43,859 nt of DNA from Phycisphaerae bacterium. Lineage in GTDB: Bacteria; Planctomycetota; Phycisphaerae; UBA1845; UTPLA1. Below the pieces are notes generated by a model. That model did not search any database. It worked only from the letters and a program-made list of their open reading frames with translations, and was not told the DNA's origin. Each line of letters opens with the position of its first letter. Position 1 is the first letter of the stretch. The position numbers and the translations under genes are program-made. The DNA lies in contig DATEMU010000018.1 in assembly GCA_035275405.1 (NCBI GenBank), positions 1 through 43,859 on the forward strand, given 5' to 3'. This document shows, one piece after another, positions 24,269 through 32,638 of this stretch.

Positions 24269-25573
24269 ATGTCCGCCGACTTTCTGATCTTCGTCTCGAT
24301 GCCGGGCCTGCGGATGCGCGATCTTGCGCACATGCCGCGACTGGCGGCGATGGCCAAGACCGGCGGCGCGGGCGAACTCGTCCCCTCGTTTCCGTGTGTC
24401 ACGTCGTCGGTACAGGCCAACATGCTGACCGGGCGGTTGCCTGATCAGCATGGCATCATCGGCAACGGGTTTTACCATCGCGATCGGGGCGAAGTCGAGA
24501 TGTGGGTGGGCCGCAACGGGCTGGTGCAGGGCGAGCAGCTTTGGGGCCGGCTGGCGGCGCGCGGGATTACGTCGGCCGTCTGGATGGCACAGAACATCAA
24601 GGACGCCGCGGCGGACTACATTGTGACTCCCGAGCCGATTCATCACCCCGACGGTCGGATGGACCTGTGGTGCTACTCCAAACCGGACGGTCTTTACAAG
24701 GACCTGCTTGCGGACCTCGGCCACTTTCCATTGATGAACTACTGGGGGCCGATGGCGAACATTAAATCAACGGAGTGGATCGTCAACGCGGCGCTATGGC
24801 TGCTCCAACGGAAGCGACCGCGATTCAATTACGTCTATGTGCCGCACCTGGACTACGCGGCGCAGAAGTTCGGGCCGAACAGCCCGCAGCAGATCGCCGC
24901 GTGCGTGGAAGCGGACACGCAGCTCGGCCGGCTGTTTGATGGCGCGGCGGCGCTGAGCCTGGGCGACGTGGCAAGCATGGTGGTCAGTGAGTACGCGATG
25001 ACGGAGGTGTCCCGCGTCGTTTACCCCAATCGCGTGCTTCGCGAGGCCGGGATGTTGATGATTGAGGATCGCGATGGCCGCGAGTACCTGGATGTCGGCG
25101 GCTGCAAGGCGTTCGCCGTCGTCGATCACCAGTTCGCCCATGTCTATGTGCAGGACCCAACCGACATCGACGGCGTCGCCGGTCTGTTTGAGGGTGTGGA
25201 GGGCATCGCCGAGGCGTTGTACGGAGAGAACCGACGAAAGTACCACCTCGATCATCCTCGAAGCGGGGAAGTCGTGCTGATCTGCGAGCCGGATGCGTGG
25301 CTGGCGTACTACTGGTGGCGCGACGACGCCAAGGCCCCGCCGTTTGCCCGCACGGTCGATATCCACGCCAAGCCGGGGTACGACCCTGTCGAGTTGTTTT
25401 TCGATCCGGCGACGAAGTCGATCCCGCTAAACGCCACTCTGATCAAAGGAAGCCACGGCGCGCCTGTGGCAAGAGCGGATCAGCACGGGGTCGTAATCTC
25501 AAACTGTGACGCACACGCAGATCGTGAGTGGCGGGACACGAACGTGCGTGAGGCAATTGAAAGGGCGATTTGA
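24269..25573 (+). CDS. eboF: Alkaline-phosphatase-superfamily protein, EboF-like
   Basis: A 434-residue protein of the nucleotide pyrophosphatase/phosphodiesterase branch. The nucleophile region FPCVTSSVQANMLTG (Thr45) is followed by DQHGIIGNGFYHRD, then IKDAAADYIVTPEPIHHPDGR, FPLMNYWGPMANIKSTEW and YVYVPHLDYAAQKFGP, closely following EboF proteins as I know them. Canonical metal ligands are altered: the usual Asp-Gly at the first strand is Pro12-Gly13, and the SDHGM-type motif reads SEYAMT at 240-245. A late GSHG remains. It may have changed metal use or have lost hydrolysis. Last gene of the + strand run, convergent with the zinc-ribbon membrane gene 37 bases on. Confidence 0.85.
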   Translation: MSADFLIFVSMPGLRMRDLAHMPRLAAMAKTGGAGELVPSFPCVTSSVQANMLTGRLPDQHGIIGNGFYHRDRGEVEMWVGRNGLVQGEQLWGRLAARGITSAVWMAQNIKDAAADYIVTPEPIHHPDGRMDLWCYSKPDGLYKDLLADLGHFPLMNYWGPMANIKSTEWIVNAALWLLQRKRPRFNYVYVPHLDYAAQKFGPNSPQQIAACVEADTQLGRLFDGAAALSLGDVASMVVSEYAMTEVSRVVYPNRVLREAGMLMIEDRDGREYLDVGGCKAFAVVDHQFAHVYVQDPTDIDGVAGLFEGVEGIAEALYGENRRKYHLDHPRSGEVVLICEPDAWLAYYWWRDDAKAPPFARTVDIHAKPGYDPVELFFDPATKSIPLNATLIKGSHGAPVARADQHGVVISNCDAHADREWRDTNVREAIERAI

Positions 25574-25610
25574 ATCGGCGGCGCTACGACTCCAAGCTGA
25601 GACGCGAAAC

Positions 25611-27266
25611 TTATTCCCCATCCTCTCCCTTCAGTACGGCTCGCGAGACATGGCAATACAATGGCCGGCCATCTCGGGGCGCATCCCCTTTCGCCATGCG
25701 ATCCTTCAAGCGGTCCCGCAATCGACTCCACTCCTCCGCCCGAAACGATTGTCTTAAGCGATGCAAGGCCGCTTCATCATCGGTCAAGAAATCGACGATG
25801 TGCGGAGACACGTTGCCCCACACTTGGGTGGAATTCGGCCCGAACTCCACATCCTTGCCAAGGTGCCGGTATTGCATAGGCATGTAGGTGTTCACGGAAA
25901 CCAGACGCCGTCCTCGTGTAAGTCCGAATTCCTTCGTTAGCGATACATCGAATTCCAACAGGACCGCGGCATCCAAGTCGTCGGAATAGGCCGCCACGAC
26001 CAGCGGTTGATCGCTGACAACGACGGCAGGCTGGGCGTCCCCGCCGGCAATAGCCTGGCGGATATGATCACGGGCGTCTTTCGCGGAGAGACCGAGTTCC
26101 CGATGGAACAACCCAAAAAACAACCCGCGAATGCCGTAAAGTTCGGGGTGCAGCCTCCGAAGGCGAGAGTCGGATAATGTAAAGCCGCCGGGTCGCGATG
26201 CAAACGTAGTGTCGTCCAACATTCGCATTCCGGATCCGACAAAGTAGACGACGGTGTTTTGCGCCAGCTTTGCCCCGATCCCCATCAGAAACGCAATCAG
26301 AATCAGCACCGCACCGAGCGTCGGCAATCTCTGCCCAAGGTTGCCGGGCACCGTGTGCAAAGCAAGCTGAAAGATGCCAAAGCCCGCCGCGCCGTTGATC
26401 AGCACCACATACATCGCCATGAGGATGCGTCCCAGGGGCCGCTTCGTCCGACAGGCAAACCGAATGGCCGTTGCATCCGCAAACAGGATGATCGACGCCG
26501 CCGCCCAGGCTTGTTGTTGCGTCGCGGCAAACGCATACGCTGCGATTCCGGACAAGATGAGCGAGGCCATCCCGAGCGATACGCCCACCACGTCGCCACC
26601 GGACACCGCTAAAGCGCCGTTGTGGTCCGCCCGCACCACAAGCGTAGCGATGAAATCCGCGATCTTCGCGAGAATGACGATACCAAACAAACAGCAAAGG
26701 CCGATGATCGCCGCCCGCTCCATTTCGGGACCAGCGCGCCCGAGCTTGATTATCATCCCCGCGATGCCCATCAACGCAAAATGGAAGAACATGCGCGCTC
26801 GCGATACGCCTTCATCGGCAGCGAGCGGACCGACGAGGCCCAGCGTGTGGAGCACTAACATCCATGAATACCGGAGTTTCAGGGCGTCCTGCAATCGATC
26901 GCGGAGATTGAGATCGGGTGAATCGCCGGCCGCCGCGGCATAATGTTGCGCCGCCCGTTCATAATCTCCTTCGGCAAGGGCGGCTCTTCCCCTCTCCGCA
27001 ATTTCGTCGATCGTACGGGCTTCGTACCAATTCGGTTCCGTCTCGCCATCCTTGCGGGGCGACAACTGGCGCGGCGCGATCGGCGTCTCCAATTCGATTG
27101 CGACGGGTAATGGGCCTCTGTTGTATTCACCCGGATGGGATTCCAGCGGCGACAACGGAATGGACATTCCCTTACCGCATTGTTGGCAGCGGACCTGGCG
27201 CCCAGCCAATCGATCGGCCAGCCGATAGCGTTTTCCGCAAGCGGCGCAAGCGATATCCAGCGGCAT
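25611..27266 (-). CDS. Zinc-ribbon multi-pass membrane protein
   Basis: A 551-residue protein. The N-terminus is a zinc ribbon of MJ0042 style: CAACGKRYRL then VRCQQCGKG, four Cys within about 30 residues. A linker and a helical TPR-like piece (AERGRAALAEGDYERAAQHY) follow. About seven to eight hydrophobic helices lie between residues 145 and 365. The last 190 residues are a soluble alpha/beta region of unknown fold with VVVSDQPLVVAAYSDDLDAAVLLEF. I do not recognise the protein as a whole. It starts 14 bases after the TatD-family gene, so it is probably co-transcribed with it and belongs to the - strand half of the cluster. Confidence 0.7.
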   Translation of the reverse strand: MPLDIACAACGKRYRLADRLAGRQVRCQQCGKGMSIPLSPLESHPGEYNRGPLPVAIELETPIAPRQLSPRKDGETEPNWYEARTIDEIAERGRAALAEGDYERAAQHYAAAAGDSPDLNLRDRLQDALKLRYSWMLVLHTLGLVGPLAADEGVSRARMFFHFALMGIAGMIIKLGRAGPEMERAAIIGLCCLFGIVILAKIADFIATLVVRADHNGALAVSGGDVVGVSLGMASLILSGIAAYAFAATQQQAWAAASIILFADATAIRFACRTKRPLGRILMAMYVVLINGAAGFGIFQLALHTVPGNLGQRLPTLGAVLILIAFLMGIGAKLAQNTVVYFVGSGMRMLDDTTFASRPGGFTLSDSRLRRLHPELYGIRGLFFGLFHRELGLSAKDARDHIRQAIAGGDAQPAVVVSDQPLVVAAYSDDLDAAVLLEFDVSLTKEFGLTRGRRLVSVNTYMPMQYRHLGKDVEFGPNSTQVWGNVSPHIVDFLTDDEAALHRLRQSFRAEEWSRLRDRLKDRMAKGDAPRDGRPLYCHVSRAVLKGEDGE

Positions 27267-27280
27267 ACGTGCCGTCCATT

Positions 27281-28087
27281 TCAGAATGTATCAACCCAGC
27301 GGCGACACTGTTTGAAAAACGCCAGTGGATTTTCGTACACGATCTTTGATATCAACGCGTCGGCGTGTCCGCGAAGCCGCATCTCCAGGTTCAACTCCGG
27401 CACGGCCATGGGGTTGCTTGGCCCCCAGTCGCCGGCCGAGTTGGCCATCATCCGGTTAGGACCGTAGCGTTCGATCATGTCGGCCGCTCGCTGGGGCGTG
27501 CATTTCGTGATCGGGTAAAGCGTCATCCCGCACCAGTATCCGGCGTCGAGCACAGGCCTAATCGTGTGCTCCTCGACGTGATCGACGCAGACGCGCTCGG
27601 GGCGCAGGCGGGTTTCGTTTTTGAGCATGTCGAGGATCATCCGCGTGCCCTTGTACTTGTCCTCGAGGTGCGGCGTGTGGATCAGCACCAACTCGTCGCG
27701 CTTGGCGGCCAGTTCCAGGTGCTCGCAGAAGATCGTGCATTCGTTCGGCGTGTTCTTGTTCAGGCCGATCTCGCCGATGCCCAGGACGTTGGGCTTGTCC
27801 AGAAACTCCGGAATGAGCGCAATCACCTCGCGCGAGAGCGCGACATTCTCAGCCTCCTTGGCGTTGATGCACAGCCACGAATAGTGCTTGATCCCATACT
27901 GCGCCGCCCGCTTCGGCTCGACGTCTGTAAGATGCCGGAAATAGTCGTGAAACGACGCCGCGCTGCCGCGATCGAAGCCCGCCCAGAACGCCGGCTCGCT
28001 GACCGCCACGCAGCCGGCCATGGCCAGACGCTGGTAGTCGTCGGTGATCCGCGAGATCATATGGATGTGGGGGTCGATGTAACGCAA
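27281..28087 (-). CDS. eboB: TatD-family metal-dependent hydrolase, EboB
   Basis: A 268-residue amidohydrolase-fold protein. The start is the TTG at 28087, three bases after the preceding stop, with GGAAGGG upstream; the text that follows, MRYIDPHIHMISRITDDY, is the hallmark of EboB rather than housekeeping TatD. Metal ligands are DPHIH (Asp5, His7, His9), the Glu in LGIGEIGLN, His in LIHTPH, His in CVDHVEEH and the Asp of NSAGDWG. EAFW-type text is present as SEPAFWAGFDRGS. In cyanobacteria the ebo genes are needed to move a scytonemin precursor to the periplasm; what EboB hydrolyses is not established. Confidence 0.9.
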   Translation of the reverse strand: MRYIDPHIHMISRITDDYQRLAMAGCVAVSEPAFWAGFDRGSAASFHDYFRHLTDVEPKRAAQYGIKHYSWLCINAKEAENVALSREVIALIPEFLDKPNVLGIGEIGLNKNTPNECTIFCEHLELAAKRDELVLIHTPHLEDKYKGTRMILDMLKNETRLRPERVCVDHVEEHTIRPVLDAGYWCGMTLYPITKCTPQRAADMIERYGPNRMMANSAGDWGPSNPMAVPELNLEMRLRGHADALISKIVYENPLAFFKQCRRWVDTF

Positions 28088-28090
28088 CCG

Positions 28091-28801
28091 TCACCAACCC
28101 TTCCAGGCAATAAAGTTGACTGCCATGTGGACGAGTACGCCGGGAATCATGCTCCCGGTCATTACTCGGGCCATGAGCGTCCATGCGCCGCCAATGAAAA
28201 CATATATAAGCTGAAAGGCGACGTAGGCGGCTCCGATACCCTGGAAGTTGGGTACATGCCAAAGTGAAAAAAAAGCGGCAGTGATAAATACGGCGATCGG
28301 CACCGAAAGGCCAATCCTAATTTTCCCGCTAAATCGCTCCGAGATCAGGCCGTAGAGGTAGCCGGTAAACAGGGCATCTTGCGCCAAAGGTGAGATCGTC
28401 CACATACTGTGTGGTTGGCCCTTAAAAGGGGCGCTAGTAAGTGGATAGACAATGGCCGTCAGGATGATCGGCACCAGACAGATTACCAGCACCCTGATCG
28501 AACAACCTTTCCACTGACCGATCACCAACCCCGACCGAACAGGAGTGGAAAAACAAAGTAAGAGCGGCATGACCGAGGCGATGCAATCACGGATCGCACT
28601 ATAGCCTTCGATACCCCAGCGGTCGTACCATGACCGTGCCGGAAGATATGATCCGAGCAACCAACTTGGAATTGCATGCCAGGAAGCGGTTAAGGCCAAC
28701 GCGAGGGCCAGGGTTTCCCAGCGCCTGAATCGAATCCCAACGTCATCGTCGACGACGCGATAAGGCATGCTGCTTTCTGGAACGGGTCGTGCGGCAATCA
28801 T
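28091..28801 (-). CDS. CPBP-family intramembrane protein with degenerate EE motif
   Basis: A 236-residue protein with about seven hydrophobic helices. The CPBP/Abi pattern appears in the second half: LAQDALFTGYLYG where glutamate pairs (EExxFR) are usual, FFSLWHVPN (the FxxxH helix) and VLVHMAVNF (HxxxN). The Glu-Glu dyad is replaced by Gln-Asp, so protease activity is doubtful, although the His motifs are kept. ATG at 28801 or 28768 could start it; no strong ribosome site separates them. Members act as prenyl-protein endopeptidases or as immunity proteins. It is 11 bases after the small gene and 3 before eboB, so it is clearly operonic. Confidence 0.78.
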   Translation of the reverse strand: MIAARPVPESSMPYRVVDDDVGIRFRRWETLALALALTASWHAIPSWLLGSYLPARSWYDRWGIEGYSAIRDCIASVMPLLLCFSTPVRSGLVIGQWKGCSIRVLVICLVPIILTAIVYPLTSAPFKGQPHSMWTISPLAQDALFTGYLYGLISERFSGKIRIGLSVPIAVFITAAFFSLWHVPNFQGIGAAYVAFQLIYVFIGGAWTLMARVMTGSMIPGVLVHMAVNFIAWKGW

Positions 28802-28812
28802 TGATTACACGC

Positions 28813-29073
28813 TCAAGGTCGGTTCGGGTGCGGCCAGTTCGATTCATACGGCAGCGAAAAGACTCTCTGGCATCGCTCGGCTCGATCAGGTTTTCCGTCG
28901 GTCAATGCGCTGATCGCTTCGCGAACTTTCGCCAGCCGCGGATCAATCGTGATCCCCGTCGCCCCTGTGCCGCGGTCGATGCGATCCAGATTCGCGGCGA
29001 TCTCGATGATCTTGCAACGTGTCTCCAAATAGTACCGATTCAGCGCAGCCTCGGCGGTGAGCGGTGGGTTCAT
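28813..29073 (-). CDS. Small helical protein at the head of the eboB operon
   Basis: An 86-residue soluble protein. The ATG at 29073 is preferred to the one at 29172 because CGAGGTG stands at the right distance and the later start begins a helix-rich body. The N-terminal half is ALNRYYLETRCKIIEIAANLDRIDRG, with charged and aromatic residues in a coiled pattern. No Cys pair, signal or membrane segment stands out. I do not recognise a family. Its position as first gene of the - strand operon suggests a link with the ebo-like pathway. The 203 bases to the divergent cystathionine synthase gene hold a CACGCCC/GGGCGTG hairpin at 29183-29200. Confidence 0.6.
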   Translation of the reverse strand: MNPPLTAEAALNRYYLETRCKIIEIAANLDRIDRGTGATGITIDPRLAKVREAISALTDGKPDRAERCQRVFSLPYESNWPHPNRP

Positions 29074-29276
29074 GATGGCACCTCGTGATCCGCACATTAT
29101 GTCGGGCAGAGCCACGGCCGCAAGGACGAGGGATGACACGGAATCCGAAGTGACCTTTGATATTCGATGCAAAGTCCCCTGGCACGCCCTTGCGGGCGTG
29201 GTATTGATCAGGCTTGCGAGTACGCTTGCATCCCCGCGACCGTTTCACGACAATCCGATGAGCAGGAGCCCGCACC

Positions 29277-30653
29277 ATGGAAATCCACGACAGCGTTCTC
29301 GAATTGATCGGCAAGACGCCGCTGGTGCGTCTTCGCAAGGTGACCGACGGTGTGAAGTGCACCGTCGCCGCGAAAGTCGAGTATTTCAACCCCGGCGGGT
29401 CGGTCAAGGATCGCGCGGCCGTCCTGATGCTCGAAAAGGCGGAGAAAGAGGGCAAGCTCAAGCCCGGCGGGACGATCATCGAGCCGACCAGCGGCAACAC
29501 GGGCTCGGCCCTGGCCATGGCCGCGGCGATCAAGGGCTATCGATGCATCCTCGTGATGCCCGACAAGATGGCCCCGGAGAAATTCGCGCTCTTGCGGGCT
29601 TACGGCGCGGAGACGGTTACGGTCCCGACGGTCGCGGCCAATAGCCCCGAGAGTTACTACAGCGTCGCCAACCGGCTGACCGCTGAAATTCCCGGCGCGT
29701 ATCAACCGAATCAATTCGAAAACCCCAACAACCCGCAGGCGCATTACGACACGACCGGCCCTGAGATCTGGGCGCAGACGGATGGGAAGATCGATTACTT
29801 CGTCGCGGGCATCGGCACGGGCGGAACGATCAGCGGCACGGCCCGATACCTCAAGGAAAAAAATCCGAATATCAAGATCATCGGGGCGGACCCCGAAGGC
29901 TCCATCTACACGCCCGGCAACATGCCGAAGTCGTACAAGGTCGAGGGCATCGGCGAGGACTTCGTGCCCCGCACCGTCAATTTGAAGATCGTCGATCAAG
30001 TCATCGCGGTCAGCGACAAGGATTCGTTCCTAATGGCCCGGCGACTGTCGAGTGAGGAAGGGTTGCTCGTCGGCGGCTCGTCGGGGACGGCCGTGTGCGC
30101 GGCGCTCAAGGTCGCGGCGGACCTGCCGAAAGACAAGCTCGTCGTCGTGCTGCTACCCGACAGCGGCCGCGGCTATCTAAGCAAGATCTACAACGACGAG
30201 TGGATGCAGAACATGGGATTCATGGCCTCCCCGGGGCATGGCACAACGCTCGGCGATGTGCTCGCGGCCAAGGGCGATCGCGAGCCGCTCATCACGGTCC
30301 ACAAGAACGACTCCGTGCGCAAGGCGATTGACCTCATGCGCGACAACGATATTTCGCAGGTTCCGGTGTCCGATGACAACGGCGTGATCATTGGCTCGAT
30401 TCAGGAAGTGACCGCCATGCAACTCGTGTTCGACCACGTCGATATCGCGCACAAGAAGATCGGCGACGTCATGGGCTCGCCCTTTCCCAAGATGGACCGA
30501 TCGACCGAGATCGAGAAAGGTTTCAAGGCGCTCACACTGGGCGCGCCGGCGATCCTCGTTCGGGACAACGACAAGTCCGTCGGATTGCTCACCAAGAGCG
30601 ACTTCATCTCTTACTTGAGCGGAGATGGCGACGCGGGTGCCGAAGCGCGCTAA
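29277..30653 (+). CDS. cbs: Cystathionine beta-synthase
   Basis: A 458-residue PLP enzyme that joins serine and homocysteine to cystathionine. The catalytic fold-type II domain has the PLP Lys44 in EYFNPGGSVKDRAAV, the phosphate/substrate loop TSGNTG at 71-76, GIGTGGTISGTARYL and GGSSGTAVCAAL. Two CBS domains follow from about residue 335 (LITVHKNDSVRKAIDLMRDNDISQVPV, then ILVRDNDKSVGLLTKSDFISYL), which sets it apart from plain cysteine synthase and suggests adenosyl-ligand regulation. AGGAG precedes the ATG. It lacks the heme-binding N-terminal extension of animal enzymes. Convergent with mutS2, 8 bases apart. Confidence 0.9.
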   Translation: MEIHDSVLELIGKTPLVRLRKVTDGVKCTVAAKVEYFNPGGSVKDRAAVLMLEKAEKEGKLKPGGTIIEPTSGNTGSALAMAAAIKGYRCILVMPDKMAPEKFALLRAYGAETVTVPTVAANSPESYYSVANRLTAEIPGAYQPNQFENPNNPQAHYDTTGPEIWAQTDGKIDYFVAGIGTGGTISGTARYLKEKNPNIKIIGADPEGSIYTPGNMPKSYKVEGIGEDFVPRTVNLKIVDQVIAVSDKDSFLMARRLSSEEGLLVGGSSGTAVCAALKVAADLPKDKLVVVLLPDSGRGYLSKIYNDEWMQNMGFMASPGHGTTLGDVLAAKGDREPLITVHKNDSVRKAIDLMRDNDISQVPVSDDNGVIIGSIQEVTAMQLVFDHVDIAHKKIGDVMGSPFPKMDRSTEIEKGFKALTLGAPAILVRDNDKSVGLLTKSDFISYLSGDGDAGAEAR

Positions 30654-30661
30654 TGGCCGAA

Positions 30662-32578
30662 TTATGCCGGTGGGGCCAGGCCGTCGAGAACGAGATCCGA
30701 CAGCGCGACGTCCACTTGCATGGCTCCCAGGTCCACCGCGACCTGCTGCTTGTCCAGCCGAACACGAACCACACGGCCCGGCCGGTCGAAGGACCGGACA
30801 TGGACGCCGTCACCCGGTTGAAGTTTCATCACACGTTCGACCCAGGCGGCGTAGTTGCGATGTTCTGCCTCCAGCGCCTTGGCGCGATCGATGGCCGCGA
30901 GCGTGGCCCGCGCGGCGTCCTGGCGGGCCATGTCCGCGTCGCGCCGGGCTCGCTCGGCGTCGCGGCGGGAATCAAGCGTGCGGGAGATGGCCTTATTGAG
31001 TGCGCGGTACTGACCGGTCAGGTGGCGACGTGCGGCATCGACGAGCCGCTTGGGCATACCCAGACGGGACGCGATGGCGAGGGCGTTGCTGTTGCCCGGC
31101 TCGCCGATCCGCAGGTGATACGTTGGCCGTAGCGTCTGCACGTCGAACTCCACGGAGGCGTTGTCCACGCGTTTGGTCTCATAGCCCAGTGCCTTGAGCG
31201 CGCCCAGGTGCGTTGTAATCATCGCCAGGCTGCCGCTTTGAAGGAGGTGCTCGACGATCGCACGGCCGATGGCGGCCCCTTCCTCAGGATCGGTCCCCGC
31301 GCCGAGTTCGTCGAGCAGCACGAGCGTTGAGCGGCGGGCGCGCTGCAGGATGTCCAGGATTCGCTTCAGGTGCGCGCTGAAGGTGCTGAGCGATTGCACG
31401 AGACTCTGCTCGTCGCCGACGTCGATCCAGACGCCGTCGAAGACCGGCAAAGTCGAACCGGCCCCGGCGGGGATCGGCAGGCCCGCTTGCGCCATAAGCA
31501 CGAGCAGCCCGACCGTCTTGAGGGTCGCGGTCTTTCCGCCCGTGTTCGGCCCCGTAATCATCATGATGTCGAAGTCGTCGCCGAGGCGAACATCGATCGG
31601 GACGACCGGGTGATTGTGTCCAGCACCGTGATGGGTCTCGAATTCAGCCATAAGGATGGGATTGCGGGCGTGATGCAGTACCAACCGGCGGTCGGGGCTG
31701 AGTTGTGGGAGGTTGAGTTGGAATCGGCGGGCAAGTTTGACCTTCGCGGCCAAGAGATCCACGACCGCGACGGCCTCCAGCGTGCGCAGAATCTCCTTCT
31801 GGTTGAGATGAACGAGGTGCGTCAGCTCCCACAAAATCCGCCCGATCTCTTCATTCTCCTGTAGGAGTAGATTGATCCGCGTGTTGTTCAGCTCGACGGC
31901 TTCGGACGGTTCGACGAAGAGCGTCTGCCCGGTGTCGCTGCTGCGATGCACGATGCCGGGTACGCGGCCGCGCTGGTCGGCCTTGACCGGCAGGACCATG
32001 CGATCGTCGTGAAACGTCGCGCTGGCGTATTGGAGGAACTTCGTGATGTGCGACTGGCGGAGGAGCTTCTCGAACACCTCGCGGGTCTTCTGGCGGACAT
32101 CCTCGATCTCGTGACGAATCCGGTAAAGGCGTTCGCTCGCTTCATCGCGGACCTGCCCGCGGTTGTCGATGACGCGGCCAATCCGCTCCGCGATGACACG
32201 AAAGTCGCCGATCCGGCCGGCAATCTTGCCGATCGATTCAAAAACTTGCTCACAGCCTTGGAAATACAAACGCACGGCGTCGATGCCGACGAGCGTCTCG
32301 GCCAATTCGGCGAACTCGGCGGGTTCCAGTTTGGCGGGAGGAACGGCCTTTTTCACCTGCGGCCGCACGTCGCGAATGCCTCCGAACGGCGGAAGGCCAT
32401 GCGTCGTGACCCACTTGGTAAACTCTTCCGTCTGCCGCAGCCAGATTGAGACTTGATCGGCGCGGCGCGACGGTGAAATACGCTGGGCCAGCTCGCGGCC
32501 CAGACCGCAGGCGGCCTGCTCGGCGAGCAGTTCCCGAACCCGCTGAAAATCGAGCTTCTCAAGCGTATGTGCGTCCAC
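30662..32578 (-). CDS. mutS2: MutS2 lacking the C-terminal Smr domain
   Basis: A 638-residue MutS-like ATPase. The core is standard MutS2: a helical clamp/lever region to about 320, Walker A GPNTGGKTATL at 343-353, and Walker B LVLLDELGAGTDPEEGAA near 419-436. The long coiled coil, rich in Arg, Asp and Ala (DAERARRDADMARQ), and then a KOW-like barrel (PGDGVHVRSFDRPGRVVRVRL) come next, and the protein stops. Typical MutS2 continues for about 100-150 residues with a linker and the Smr endonuclease domain, here absent with no trace before CBS. MutS2 suppresses recombination or rescues collided ribosomes, where Smr cuts nucleic acid. This form would depend on a partner or only bind. Confidence 0.9.
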   Translation of the reverse strand: MDAHTLEKLDFQRVRELLAEQAACGLGRELAQRISPSRRADQVSIWLRQTEEFTKWVTTHGLPPFGGIRDVRPQVKKAVPPAKLEPAEFAELAETLVGIDAVRLYFQGCEQVFESIGKIAGRIGDFRVIAERIGRVIDNRGQVRDEASERLYRIRHEIEDVRQKTREVFEKLLRQSHITKFLQYASATFHDDRMVLPVKADQRGRVPGIVHRSSDTGQTLFVEPSEAVELNNTRINLLLQENEEIGRILWELTHLVHLNQKEILRTLEAVAVVDLLAAKVKLARRFQLNLPQLSPDRRLVLHHARNPILMAEFETHHGAGHNHPVVPIDVRLGDDFDIMMITGPNTGGKTATLKTVGLLVLMAQAGLPIPAGAGSTLPVFDGVWIDVGDEQSLVQSLSTFSAHLKRILDILQRARRSTLVLLDELGAGTDPEEGAAIGRAIVEHLLQSGSLAMITTHLGALKALGYETKRVDNASVEFDVQTLRPTYHLRIGEPGNSNALAIASRLGMPKRLVDAARRHLTGQYRALNKAISRTLDSRRDAERARRDADMARQDAARATLAAIDRAKALEAEHRNYAAWVERVMKLQPGDGVHVRSFDRPGRVVRVRLDKQQVAVDLGAMQVDVALSDLVLDGLAPPA

Positions 32579-32638
32579 GCAGGCATTTTACCGTGTTCGC
32601 GGCGAGCGTGGGGCCAACCCATCGGACGGTCCGCATCG

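Noticed and set aside
29183..29200. CACGCCC/GGGCGTG hairpin before cbs
   Set aside because: No T run and no conserved riboswitch core (a SAM-type aptamer was considered); kept only as a palindrome.
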